From a virus: a stretch of 64,000 nt of DNA. The position numbers and the translations under genes are program-made. How positions within the stretch are numbered: the first letter of the stretch is position 1; each line of letters begins with the position of its first letter. The notes beneath the pieces were generated by a model. That model saw nothing but the letters and a program-made list of their open reading frames with translations, was not told the origin of the DNA and searched no databases. This document shows, piece by piece, positions 7,839 through 14,797 of the stretch. The DNA is taken from positions 1-64,000 of IMG/VR virus record IMGVR_UViG_3300044684_000361; one strand, 5' to 3'.

Positions 7839-8519
7839 ATGACCAAGGAACAGAAAACCTGTCGCGGACACATGAGCGAACTGCATCGCCTTGCTTGTCC
7901 TATCTGCAACCCAGAGAAATCGACATGTACAACGCCCCTACCGACCGACACGACCCAAGATACTGGCCGAGTCAAGACTACACCTGAAGCGCTCACCTCA
8001 AATGAGCAGGTCTATCGCGACGCGCTTGTCGCCATCCGGGATAGACTCCAATTGCGGCGTAAAAGTCACGAAGACACTCAACGCGACAATGACTACGCAT
8101 ACCAGAACGCGAATGAAGCGCTGTTCGCAACAGGGGCGGGATTCGCCCGAGTCTCTGACGAGACGGCATGTCGTCATGATTGGGTATGCCTGGTCGGTGG
8201 TATCCGCTGTACCCAGTGCGGCGAGCAGATAGCTGCGCGAGAAGTGGAAACGGCGGAATCTAGGGACTATGCGGCCGTTCGGGACGCCCACGACAAGACC
8301 ACCCTAGAGTTGGGGCGCTACAAGAAGGCGCTCTACACCGCTAACGGCTTTCTGATCCAGCTCGGCCGGGAACCGGTCAAGCTCGACTACTCATCCGTGG
8401 AAACGACTGCACCACCAGTGAGCGCACCTGAGAAAGCCTGTGACCACTACTGGCACACAGACGGCTACTGCGTGAAGTGCGAAATGCCACAACAGAAAGC
8501 CTCTGGAGAGCAGAAATGA
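7839..8519 (+). CDS. Protein with several Cys-x2-Cys zinc-binding sites
   Basis: The protein has 226 residues. The ATG at 7839 follows the previous stop by 4 bases; a TTG at 7824 is less likely. Paired cysteine/histidine sites occur near the N-terminus (CRGHMSELHRLACPIC), in the middle (CRHDWVCLVGG then CTQCG) and at the C-terminus (CDHYWHTDGYCVKCE). These look like repeated treble-clef or zinc-ribbon knuckles. From this gene on, the sequence is clearly richer in GC. The function is unknown. Confidence 0.6.
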   Translation: MTKEQKTCRGHMSELHRLACPICNPEKSTCTTPLPTDTTQDTGRVKTTPEALTSNEQVYRDALVAIRDRLQLRRKSHEDTQRDNDYAYQNANEALFATGAGFARVSDETACRHDWVCLVGGIRCTQCGEQIAAREVETAESRDYAAVRDAHDKTTLELGRYKKALYTANGFLIQLGREPVKLDYSSVETTAPPVSAPEKACDHYWHTDGYCVKCEMPQQKASGEQK

Positions 8520-8561
8520 TCTACTACAAAGCGGGGATCTGTTACCGCTGGAGACCAGAGA

Positions 8562-8867
8562 ATGACGACCGAAGCACAGATCGAACAAGAGATCCAAGCC
8601 AAGGGCCTGAACGCCCCTCGCCTCACGCCTGCCCTGATCGACGCCGCCATCGCCAAAGAGCAGTACCACGTTTTCGAGGGCTCCTGCCTCACCGTGTGCT
8701 GCCTGACGCTGCAGAACGGTTTCACGGTTGTGGGTGAGTCGGCCTGCGCGAGCCCGGCGAACTTCAACGCCGAGCTTGGCCAGAAGATCGCCCGCGAGAA
8801 GGCGCGGGACAAGATCTGGGCGCTGGAGGGTTATCTGCTCAAAGAGAGGCTGTCTGGCCGTGTCTGA
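8562..8867 (+). CDS. N4 gp49 / Sf6 gp66-family protein
   Basis: The protein has 101 residues and matches the small phage family typified by N4 gp49 and Sf6 gp66: an N-terminal LTPALIDAAI helix, YHVFEGSCLTVCCLTLQNGF, then FTVVGESACASPANFNAELG and a C-terminal KIWALEGYLLKERL. GGAG lies 8 bases before the ATG. An ATG at 8516, overlapping the previous stop, opens another frame but would bury this gene, so it was not adopted. The biochemical role of the family is not established. Confidence 0.85.
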   Translation: MTTEAQIEQEIQAKGLNAPRLTPALIDAAIAKEQYHVFEGSCLTVCCLTLQNGFTVVGESACASPANFNAELGQKIAREKARDKIWALEGYLLKERLSGRV

Positions 8868-9036
8868 AACGCTGTCATCGGAGGAGAGCCTCGAAGTGGC
8901 CGACTTGATTGCAAGAATCGATCGCCAACACCCAGACCGGCCGATGGTCGATCTCTATTCGTTGGGCGACGAGATGACTCTGACGATCGAGGAGGCTCGC
9001 GGCCTCCGTGATTGGCTCAACAAGGTGTTGCCATGA
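8860..9036 (+). CDS. Small hypothetical protein
   Basis: The 58-residue acidic protein starts at a GTG that overlaps the upstream gene by 8 bases and ends over the start of the next gene. It contains LTIEEARGLRDWLNKVLP, a helix common in small phage proteins, and no catalytic motif. Confidence 0.55.
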   Translation: MSETLSSEESLEVADLIARIDRQHPDRPMVDLYSLGDEMTLTIEEARGLRDWLNKVLP

Positions 9037-9302
9037 CAGACACTCACCCGACCGAGAATCTGCACCGCTGTCCAGACTGCAAGAATCAGTTTGTCCAGCC
9101 ATTCGTCTGCACCACCTGCGGCGCGCAGAAGCTGTACGACGAGACTGTGAGGCAACAGGCCCTAGAGATCGAACGCCTGCGCAATCACATCTTCAACGGC
9201 CAAGGGCTCATGCAGTACTACCTCGATCACTACGGTTCGACAGACGCGCAGTCGCACGAGGCACGGGTCTGGCTTGCAACCAAGATTGGAGATGCGACGT
9301 GA
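9033..9302 (+). CDS. Zinc-ribbon protein with C-terminal helix
   Basis: The 89-residue protein has an N-terminal zinc-ribbon-like arrangement: CPDCKNQ, then CTTCGAQ. A long helix follows (ALEIERLRNHIFNG). The ATG at 9033 overlaps the previous stop. It belongs to a run of at least twelve small zinc-binding proteins in the window. The function is unknown; DNA or RNA contact is a guess. Confidence 0.6.
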   Translation: MTDTHPTENLHRCPDCKNQFVQPFVCTTCGAQKLYDETVRQQALEIERLRNHIFNGQGLMQYYLDHYGSTDAQSHEARVWLATKIGDAT

Positions 9303-9793
9303 CCAAGGAAAACCGCCTCACTCTCGACACTGACAGTCGGGTGTTCTTTTACGAGCAAGACCATTACTACCTGTCGAACTTCTCGGCGTTCTGTATCCAT
9401 TGGCGCGGGTACGCGTTTTTTACCTCGGAGCATGCCTATCACTGGGCTCGCTTTGATCTGCCGGAGGGGCGCGGTCTGCTGCTGCAGGATTGCGTGCAGC
9501 GCGCACCCTCCGCTCACGCGGCGTTCCAATTCGCCCAAGCCGAGAAGCATAAGCAGCGTTCCGACTGGGATCTGATCAAGGTCCCGACGATGAAAGAGAT
9601 TCTGCTCGCGAAGGTCGAACAGCACGAGTATGTGAAGCGAAAGCTTCTCCAGTCGGCCGGGCGCGAGTTGGTTGAGAACTCCTGGCGCGACGCCTTCTGG
9701 GGTTGGGGTCCGAATCGGGACGGAAGGAACGAGTTGGGCAAGCTCTGGATGGAGATTCGCACAGAGCTTCTAAACAGGAGCGATGCACAGTGA
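9299..9793 (+). CDS. NADAR-family protein (YbiA-like)
   Basis: The protein has 164 residues with a GTG start that overlaps the upstream stop. It has the NADAR fold pattern: YLSNFSAFCI (about 20-30), SEHAYHWARF, RSDWDLIKVPTMKEIL, and the C-terminal LLQSAGRELVENSWRDAFWG with ELGKLWMEIR. NADAR proteins act on ADP-ribose-type adducts or N-glycosidic bonds, and some reverse guanine ADP-ribosylation made by DarT toxins. In a phage, defence evasion or nucleotide metabolism is plausible; neither is shown by the sequence. Confidence 0.8.
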   Translation: MTKENRLTLDTDSRVFFYEQDHYYLSNFSAFCIHWRGYAFFTSEHAYHWARFDLPEGRGLLLQDCVQRAPSAHAAFQFAQAEKHKQRSDWDLIKVPTMKEILLAKVEQHEYVKRKLLQSAGRELVENSWRDAFWGWGPNRDGRNELGKLWMEIRTELLNRSDAQ

Positions 9794-10920
9794 CCTCAAA
9801 CCAGCAGTTATCCGAAAGGCTGAACGCATTCGTTCGCAACATATGGTTCAGCCTCAGCCAATCGGAAAGGGAACTCCTGCAGGAGGCAGTGGCAGCCCTC
9901 AAGCGTTCTAATGGTGAAGCGTGTCCCACGTGCGCAAAGCTACGCGCCGAACTGGCTGATCCTCCTCCCGATGTGCAGGAGTTGGTCTTGCGTAAGCAAG
10001 GACTCTGGCCGCCAGCATCACCTGTCGAGACGAAAACACGTCACCTGCCACAGCACGAACAGTATTCGGTGCCGACAGTCGAGCGCATTCGGGAGGCGCA
10101 CAGTCAGGTCCCCACCGGCTGGTGGCAGTCACCCGGCAAAGTCAGCCCGGGACATCCGGTCTACGCCCAAGGCAACGACCCCTGCTATCTCTGTGTGCTT
10201 CTCGCGGAAATTGATCGGCTGCGTGCTGACTTGGAACGGCTCTCTATCGGTAGTCGTGGCAACGTCTGGGAAGAGGTTCGGGCGCTGCGATCAGCCCTGG
10301 ACCGCATCCGGGGGTTTCGTTGCTCGTCGTTCCGAAGTTACAAGGAGGACTTAGACGATATACGGGCGATCGCCCGAGAAGCGCTGTCAGATGTACGACA
10401 AGGCGAGACGTCCGGCGAGGAAGACGCGACGAAGCTACGTAGGCTCCTGGCCTTCTGCTACAGCAGCCACCGCCTGTATCTCGATGACGGGGAGATGCAG
10501 GACAACAGCGTACAGCCGTTCATTGACTGGAAACGGGACTCCGTGGATGAGATCGTTCGCAAGATTCATGAACGCGGGCTCGCGCAGATCATGCGATCTG
10601 TGGAAACGACTTCGGTTCCTGCCGCGCATCGCGCCGGGACTGAACCGCTGTCACGTTTGGCTGGCGATATCGAGTGGTGCCTTACCAAGATAAATCCCGA
10701 TACAGATGTCTATGCCACGCTACATCGGGTACAGACGGCGTTGAGAGGCGCAGTAGTGGAAACGACTGCGACTGTGGAGGATCGGGTTACCACCGAGGAT
10801 ATCAAAGTGGGCGCAACTGTCTTCAAGGCTGGCTGCCAGGTGCAAACCGTGCTCTCGCGTATCTACAGGGGGCTCAATCCGATGGAGAGAGCCGCTGAGA
10901 AAGCCAGAGGTGACGAATGA
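9790..10920 (+). CDS. Large hypothetical accessory protein with Cys pairs
   Basis: The protein has 376 residues with a GTG start overlapping the NADAR stop. It has helical segments with CPTCAKLRAEL (about 41-51) and CYLCVLLAEIDRLRADL (about 133-149). Each is a C-x2-C knuckle leading into a heptad-like helix, as if a short module had been duplicated. VETT words recur in the C-terminal third (SVETTSVPA, VVETTATVE). It seems to be assembled from linked modules; the function is unknown. Confidence 0.55.
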   Translation: MTSNQQLSERLNAFVRNIWFSLSQSERELLQEAVAALKRSNGEACPTCAKLRAELADPPPDVQELVLRKQGLWPPASPVETKTRHLPQHEQYSVPTVERIREAHSQVPTGWWQSPGKVSPGHPVYAQGNDPCYLCVLLAEIDRLRADLERLSIGSRGNVWEEVRALRSALDRIRGFRCSSFRSYKEDLDDIRAIAREALSDVRQGETSGEEDATKLRRLLAFCYSSHRLYLDDGEMQDNSVQPFIDWKRDSVDEIVRKIHERGLAQIMRSVETTSVPAAHRAGTEPLSRLAGDIEWCLTKINPDTDVYATLHRVQTALRGAVVETTATVEDRVTTEDIKVGATVFKAGCQVQTVLSRIYRGLNPMERAAEKARGDE

Positions 10921-11102
10921 TCCTCGCAAAGCTCGGCGATGTCGTGAAGGTGAACGTCACACAACCGATTCCGCAGACATACGCGCTGACACTCGCTACA
11001 CCCGAGTCCGTCGCCTACGCCAACGAGCTATTGAACGATCCGGACAAAAGTGGCTGGTGGCTCGATAGCGGATCAGAGAACGGGAGAGATGAGCATGGCT
11101 GA
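10917..11102 (+). CDS. Small hypothetical protein
   Basis: The 61-residue protein overlaps its neighbours by 4 and 14 bases. It is beta-rich at the N-terminus (VVKVNVTQPIPQTYALTL). No family is recognised. Confidence 0.5.
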   Translation: MILAKLGDVVKVNVTQPIPQTYALTLATPESVAYANELLNDPDKSGWWLDSGSENGRDEHG

Positions 11103-11328
11103 TTTGCCACTGATCGCAGCCATCAAAGCCGAAGGCATCCGCAAGGAGCTGTTTGACCGTTGTCGTCAGTCTCTCTATGGCGCGCAACGTGCCTCGGAAG
11201 AGGCAGCCAAGGATTCCTTTAAGAAGTTCACCTTGGAGTTGGCGAAGGCGCGGGCATTTCTGGACGAGGCTGACCTGATCCACGCCGAACTGCAGAAATG
11301 CTCATCCGAGAGCGAGTCAGCGCTATGA
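11089..11328 (+). CDS. Hypothetical helical protein
   Basis: The 79-residue all-helical, Ala/Glu/Lys-rich protein starts at ATG 11089 or 11095; GGGAGAG just upstream suits either. No motif is recognised. Confidence 0.55.
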   Translation: MSMADLPLIAAIKAEGIRKELFDRCRQSLYGAQRASEEAAKDSFKKFTLELAKARAFLDEADLIHAELQKCSSESESAL

Positions 11329-11537
11329 ATTTCAGACTCGTTTGCCAGGCGCGTGAAAACCATCCGCACGGTGTCTACAGCGGCACGGATCGAAAGTACG
11401 TGCTGCAGTGCCGTCAGTCCGATCAAGAGCGCTGGCAGACAGTGCCGATCGCGGACTGGGATGAACTGCCAAGGCAGGAACAAGACGACATAGCGAGTGA
11501 CCTGAGAAGCGCACTGGGCAAGGCAGGTGACGTATGA
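11325..11537 (+). CDS. Hypothetical protein
   Basis: The 70-residue protein has an ATG overlapping the previous stop. It contains GVYSGTDRKYVLQCRQ and WQTVPIADWDELP, suggesting a small beta sheet with one helix. It ends 3 bases before the tRNA-like gene. Confidence 0.55.
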   Translation: MNFRLVCQARENHPHGVYSGTDRKYVLQCRQSDQERWQTVPIADWDELPRQEQDDIASDLRSALGKAGDV

Positions 11538-11540
11538 AAC

Positions 11541-11612
11541 GGGCCCGTAGCTCAAAGGCAGAGCAGAGGAACTTCAAGTCCAAAGACGTGGGTTCGAATC
11601 CCACCGGGCTCT
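11541..11612 (+). tRNA. tRNA-like gene with abnormal anticodon arm
   Basis: The acceptor stem (11541-11547 with 11605-11611, one G-U pair), D arm (GCTC/GAGC at 11550-11553 and 11561-11564) and T arm (GTGGG TTCGAAT CCCAC, 11588-11604) are intact. The anticodon region breaks the rules: only GGA/TCC (11568-11570 with 11579-11581) pairs, around ACTTCAAG. If one base is bulged, a 7-base loop CTTCAAG gives anticodon UCA, which would read UGA; without a bulge UUC (Glu) lacks U33. No CCA is encoded (CCG follows). It may be a decayed tRNA, a non-canonical one or an attachment-site relic. Confidence 0.6.
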
Positions 11613-11928
11613 CCGAATTCGAGGCCGTGGTGGTGCTGCGGGTCCGTCAACTTGGAGCCGATGCGAGCGATGCAGCAAACAGAATAGAGGCAAGCCTCAA
11701 AAGTGCGTTATGTGGAAAGCTTTTATTCCCGTCGAGGGAATCCCGTTCCGGTTTTTGGACCGATGCCTGCGCGACTCGCGTTCAGGCTCAGGGTCATACT
11801 GGCCAGGTGACCACGGTGTTGATGACAAAGGAGATCAGGGAAATGAGGTGAATTCCATGCTAGAGACCCTCCTGACAACCCTGAAGCGGATCGTGTTGTT
11901 TCCTTTCGTTCCTACTCAAGAGGTTGTC
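11613..11928. other. 316-base stretch without a confident gene
   Basis: No frame here looks like a normal gene. It holds two small perfect hairpins (ATTCCC/GGGAAT around 11724-11740, and GAGGC/GCCTC near 11690) and a possible early start at ATG 11857 for the next gene. It follows the tRNA-like gene and may carry the promoter of the downstream gene. Confidence 0.5.
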
Positions 11929-12363
11929 ATGAACAAATGTCTGTTTTTGAAGGTCAAGTTGAAATCGCTCATGGCCGAGGCGCGGATTATCCGCAAGGAG
12001 GAGCGGAAGCTCCTGCCCCCTCCGTTACCAAGGCCGCCAAAACAGGGATGTCCATCCGAGGAGTTGGTCCAGTATCACCTTGATAAGGCAACGGCCCGGG
12101 CCAGGCGAGCGGCCTGGAAGTACGATCATGAAAAGCGCGAAGCGCTCTACTTCCACCGCATCCGTGATGTCCGGGATGAGGCGCGGGCCACTCTCCTGGC
12201 CTATGGCTTCCTACGAGGACGTAAGTACCGCCAGATGGAAGCGCGCACGCGGGGCTTGGGCGAACCGACCTGGGGCCGGGTGATGAAGATGGTGGAGAAG
12301 TACGGTGGGAAGAGCCCGGAAGAAGCCTTCAAGGCGATCGAGGCCTGGAAGAAGGTCAAGTAA
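11929..12363 (+). CDS. Conserved phage protein, Arg/Lys-rich
   Basis: The 144-residue basic protein begins MNKCLFLKVKLKSLMAEAR. AAGAGG precedes the ATG; an alternative start at 11857 adds 24 hydrophobic residues. The C-terminal half (DEARATLLAYGFLRGRKY, then MKMVEKYGG) matches a short protein I recall from many phages of enteric and other Gram-negative hosts, where its role is unknown. The strong positive charge suggests nucleic-acid contact. It ends before a large hairpin. Confidence 0.65.
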   Translation: MNKCLFLKVKLKSLMAEARIIRKEERKLLPPPLPRPPKQGCPSEELVQYHLDKATARARRAAWKYDHEKREALYFHRIRDVRDEARATLLAYGFLRGRKYRQMEARTRGLGEPTWGRVMKMVEKYGGKSPEEAFKAIEAWKKVK

Positions 12364-12371
12364 AGCCGGAG

Positions 12372-12402
12372 ATATCTCACGGCCAGGAAGGCCGTGAGAT
12401 AT
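12372..12402. terminator. 13-bp perfect inverted repeat between convergent genes
   Basis: Thirteen bases at 12372-12384 pair perfectly with 12390-12402 around an AGGAA loop. It lies between the end of a rightward gene and the end of the leftward repressor operon, so a bidirectional terminator is likely. A second GC hairpin (GCGGGGG/CCCCCGC, 12409-12424) follows directly. Neither has a long T-run. Confidence 0.6.
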
Positions 12403-12472
12403 GGTGGTTGCGGGGGCACCCCCGCCAGACGGACGGTCCGGGTACTTGTCCGATGTCAGTCTACCGCAGACT

Positions 12473-12742
12473 TTACCCGGCGCAAGAGGGCGCCTTCTCC
12501 TCTTTCTCGGCTCCCACGAGGACCTCCCGTTCGATCTCGGCATCGATCTCGGCCACGAGCTGGCGGATCATCTTTCTGGGCGGGATAGTCCACAGGCCCA
12601 CCACCAGTAGGCTCCTGGCTTTGAACAATAGCTCTCGCTTCTTGTCCTTCGACAGCTCTCCCAGGATCTCTATCTTGCTTTTCACCGGGACTGGGGGTTT
12701 CTCCGTTTCCCCCGCTGCCCGAAAGCGTTTGGGCCGTCCCAA
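12473..12742 (-). CDS. Small basic protein downstream of the Cro-like gene
   Basis: This 89-residue protein has an apparent TTG start at 12742, 6 bases after the Cro-like gene. The core (LSKDKKRELLFKARSLLV and a helix ending EIDAEIEREVLV) is helical and charged. Position suggests co-transcription with the repressor; no domain is recognised. The start is uncertain. Confidence 0.5.
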   Translation of the reverse strand: MGRPKRFRAAGETEKPPVPVKSKIEILGELSKDKKRELLFKARSLLVVGLWTIPPRKMIRQLVAEIDAEIEREVLVGAEKEEKAPSCAG

Positions 12743-12748
12743 GGCTCG

Positions 12749-13006
12749 CTAATGCTTGCCGTGCCGGATCGCCCGAGCGCGTTCCAGCTGTCGCAGCCGC
12801 TTGCGCTCCTGGCGTTCGTAATGGTCCATGTTCAGCTCCTTGCCGGCCTTCCTCGCGAGGATCAAGGCGGCCCCCAGAGGAACCAGCCTGTCTTCGTCCC
12901 ATTGATAGACTGCCGAGCGATGTCGCGCCCCTTCTAATGCCTTGATGACCCCGGGGCGCCCATTGAAGATCTTCAAGGCTTCTCGCATATACATATGGAT
13001 CACCAT
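12749..13006 (-). CDS. Cro-like transcriptional repressor
   Basis: The 85-residue protein is an HTH protein of the lambda-Cro type: EALKIFNGRPGVIKALEG, then a recognition-helix zone HRSAVYQWDEDRLVPLGAAL. It matches the Cro arrangement in which an N-terminal strand is followed by helix-turn-helix and a W/D-E-x-VP segment. It is transcribed leftward, away from promoter 13040, the classic position for a switch gene. The conserved TGTACAG-N4-CTGTACA sites are its likely operators. ATG 12994 or 12988 are alternative starts. Confidence 0.72.
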   Translation of the reverse strand: MVIHMYMREALKIFNGRPGVIKALEGARHRSAVYQWDEDRLVPLGAALILARKAGKELNMDHYERQERKRLRQLERARAIRHGKH

Positions 13007-13039
13007 CTTACCTGATCTAGAAATTTTGCAAACTGACGT

Positions 13040-13068
13040 TTGACATGTTGTCTATGTATCTGTACATT
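13040..13068 (+). promoter_or_regulatory. Rightward promoter with overlapping operator, site 1
   Basis: A consensus -35 TTGACA (13040-13045) and -10 TACATT (13063-13068) are 17 bases apart. The right half-site CTGTACA (13060-13066) of the shared operator overlaps the -10 box; the left half at 13049-13055 is degenerate (TGTCTAT). Repressor binding here would block the rightward operon that starts with the gene at 13316. Confidence 0.7.
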
Positions 13069-13315
13069 CTCACCAACGCGGCTGAGTCGGAAAGGTTCCC
13101 CTTTAGGCCTCATGGCCTACCGGAAACCAACTTCAGTTAGCCCCTGCGAAGCGCTTTCGACCCCAATCCTAGGCACACCGAAGTCGGCTTGGAGTTACGC
13201 TCCAGCCGAACCAGAGGTGAGCTGGCTCTTGTGGGAGGACCAGTAGCAGATGGAGGGACTAGGAGTCCTCCCAGCCGCGTCCTTTGAGTGGTCATCATTT
13301 TTTAGGAGGGTCAAG
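13069..13315 (+). other. Structured untranslated leader of the rightward operon
   Basis: About 250 bases separate the promoter from the first well-supported start codon. They can form several hairpins: CGGC-TGGAG/CTCCA-GCCG (13185-13208, one bulged T) and GGGAGGAC/GTCCTCCC (13233-13240 with 13265-13272), with a nested GGACT/AGTCC (13256-13268). A 68-codon frame through it lacks a ribosome-binding site. It may act in antitermination or as a regulatory RNA leader. Confidence 0.45.
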
Positions 13316-13759
13316 ATGTCAACTGAGTCGGCGGCCGTGCAGTTGGTGGATTCCGCCTTCGCCCATGAGCAGGGGCCCGCAAAAGCCTATTCCTGCCTGT
13401 ATGAGTGCGGGGCCTTGGTCGCACAGCCGGGCTATGCCTGCGAGGCCTGCGCTGAAGCTGCGCTGCCCTTTGAGCTGCAAAAGCGCGAAGGGGATCACGT
13501 CTTTCTCAGCCGAGAACGCCTGGTCAAGGCGGGGTCTTATAAGGGGCAAGAACGTCGAATTCTTCTACGGCCCAGGAATCAGGAAGAAAAGAACGATCTC
13601 AAGAAAGCCTCCATCGCGCTCCTGGCGGCAGCCAAACATATCAACGCCAATTTTTCCTTCGCTACCTCCGCCGAGGGTCGGGATTTTTGGGAAGCCATAG
13701 TTCATATGCTCTGGGAGAAGGCTGGCGAGATGGAAGAGGCCCTGAAGAAGAAACCATAG
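13316..13759 (+). CDS. Zinc-binding protein, paralogue A
   Basis: The 147-residue protein has AGGAGGG seven bases before its ATG. Cysteines form a ribbon-like cluster (CLYECG, CEACAEAA at about 27-53). The C-terminal half (FATSAEGRDFWEAIVHMLW) resembles the C-terminus of the next protein (WVSTKQGTYYWGEVFSHLM), so the two genes look like a tandem duplication. It leads the early rightward operon. The function is unknown. Confidence 0.6.
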   Translation: MSTESAAVQLVDSAFAHEQGPAKAYSCLYECGALVAQPGYACEACAEAALPFELQKREGDHVFLSRERLVKAGSYKGQERRILLRPRNQEEKNDLKKASIALLAAAKHINANFSFATSAEGRDFWEAIVHMLWEKAGEMEEALKKKP

Positions 13760-13761
13760 CC

Positions 13762-14040
13762 ATGCCGCAGCTCTATCCTTGTGTGACCTGCGGTCAGCAG
13801 TTGAACCTCCTTGAGGGACTCAACTGCCAACGTTGTGCCGCCCAAGAAAATACCCAGCAGGCTGCGAATATACCACTGGGGGATGAGTCTTTGGCGGCGC
13901 TCCGGAAGAAGAGGGCCCTGGCTTTGGCAACTGATCTCGCCACGGCGTTTCCTTGGGTCAGTACGAAGCAAGGCACTTACTATTGGGGGGAAGTTTTTTC
14001 CCATTTGATGTCGTTGTCGCAAGGGGAGGGATGGGAATGA
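13762..14040 (+). CDS. Zinc-binding protein, paralogue B
   Basis: The 92-residue protein begins MPQLYPCVTCGQQLN and has a second CQRC pair at about 26-29, forming a four-cysteine ribbon. Its C-terminal segment (STKQGTYYWGEVFSHLM) parallels that of paralogue A upstream. It overlaps the next gene by 4 bases. The role is unknown. Confidence 0.6.
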   Translation: MPQLYPCVTCGQQLNLLEGLNCQRCAAQENTQQAANIPLGDESLAALRKKRALALATDLATAFPWVSTKQGTYYWGEVFSHLMSLSQGEGWE

Positions 14041-14546
14041 CCGCTGCAGAAGAGGCCCTGAGAAAAGGGGTGTTGGACAAACTTGAGATCTTACGTCACG
14101 CCATGGAACGCCAAGGCTATCTGCACCCCATGGCGATCGTAGAGAACTGCGATGGTCAAACAGCTCTAATGGTATTCCCCGATGGGCCACCCCGGACGGA
14201 AGCACTCATTGCCTTGTGCCGGAGCCATCAATGCTCCCGCCTTTATGTGGCCGGAGAGATGTGGAAAGTGCGTCGTGCTGGCCTCAAGGAGGCCCTCAAG
14301 GCGGTTCCCTCCAAGTGCGAGGATCGTGAGGAAATCATCGGCGTACAGGCGATCGATCGACATTCGTCCATTGTGGTATGCGCCTCCTTGACCATTGACC
14401 GCCGTGGAGATGGCTCCCCGTTTTTCCCAAGGGAGCCGGAACTTTTGTTTTCCCCGAAAGGGGCTTTTTTTGGCTCCATGCCAACGCATGAGCAGCTCTG
14501 GGGTGATGAAAAAGTCCATTCAATACCAAAAGCGAGGGTTAATTGA
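14037..14546 (+). CDS. Hypothetical protein
   Basis: The 169-residue protein has AGGGGAGGG about 7 bases before ATG 14037, which favours that start over 14031. It has a mixed alpha/beta pattern with MAIVENCDGQTALMVFPDG near residues 32-50 and a Pro/Phe-rich C-terminus. No family is recognised. It shares its last base with the first base of the next gene. Confidence 0.6.
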   Translation: MTAAEEALRKGVLDKLEILRHAMERQGYLHPMAIVENCDGQTALMVFPDGPPRTEALIALCRSHQCSRLYVAGEMWKVRRAGLKEALKAVPSKCEDREEIIGVQAIDRHSSIVVCASLTIDRRGDGSPFFPREPELLFSPKGAFFGSMPTHEQLWGDEKVHSIPKARVN

Positions 14547-14797
14547 TGAGCATAAGCAATTATATCTGCGCAGTGGAGCGCTGTGGCAACAAGCTCTCTG
14601 GTCGCGCTCGAACCAACATCTGCCCGAGGTGCCAGGCCGTGGCCCGCTACTGGCGCAATCCCGAGCGCGGGCTCGATGCCATCCTGACACGCCAGATCAA
14701 GTTGGATCTGTGGCAAGCCCGTATGATTTATCTAGGAGGTGTAGACAAGTCCTATGCAAAAGCCCGAAAAGTCATTAGTGCCTCTCGGTCCGCGTGA
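14546..14797 (+). CDS. Small zinc-ribbon protein
   Basis: The 83-residue protein has CAVERCG and CPRCQ (about 8-32), a four-cysteine ribbon. A helix containing ILTRQIKLDLWQARMIYLGG follows. It overlaps the next gene by 44 bases. It could bind DNA, but this is not shown. Confidence 0.6.
   Translation: MSISNYICAVERCGNKLSGRARTNICPRCQAVARYWRNPERGLDAILTRQIKLDLWQARMIYLGGVDKSYAKARKVISASRSA

Noticed and set aside
8516-8737. Frame starting at an ATGA junction inside the gp49-like region
   Set aside because: Although the junction resembles real ones, it would overlap almost the entire gp49-family gene, which has a strong family match and its own ribosome-binding site.
11541-11612. Genome-wide recoding of UGA by the tRNA-like gene
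   Set aside because: Long structural genes are intact and many genes end with UGA in the usual ATGA overlaps, so UGA still works as a stop.
12456-12902. Long minus-strand frame of 148 codons across the repressor operon
   Set aside because: It is out of frame with the Cro-like and following genes and has a shadow-like Gly/Arg composition.
13040-13246. Open frame of 68 codons after the rightward promoter
   Set aside because: It has no ribosome-binding site, begins within the promoter itself and shows no protein-like pattern; the region folds into hairpins.
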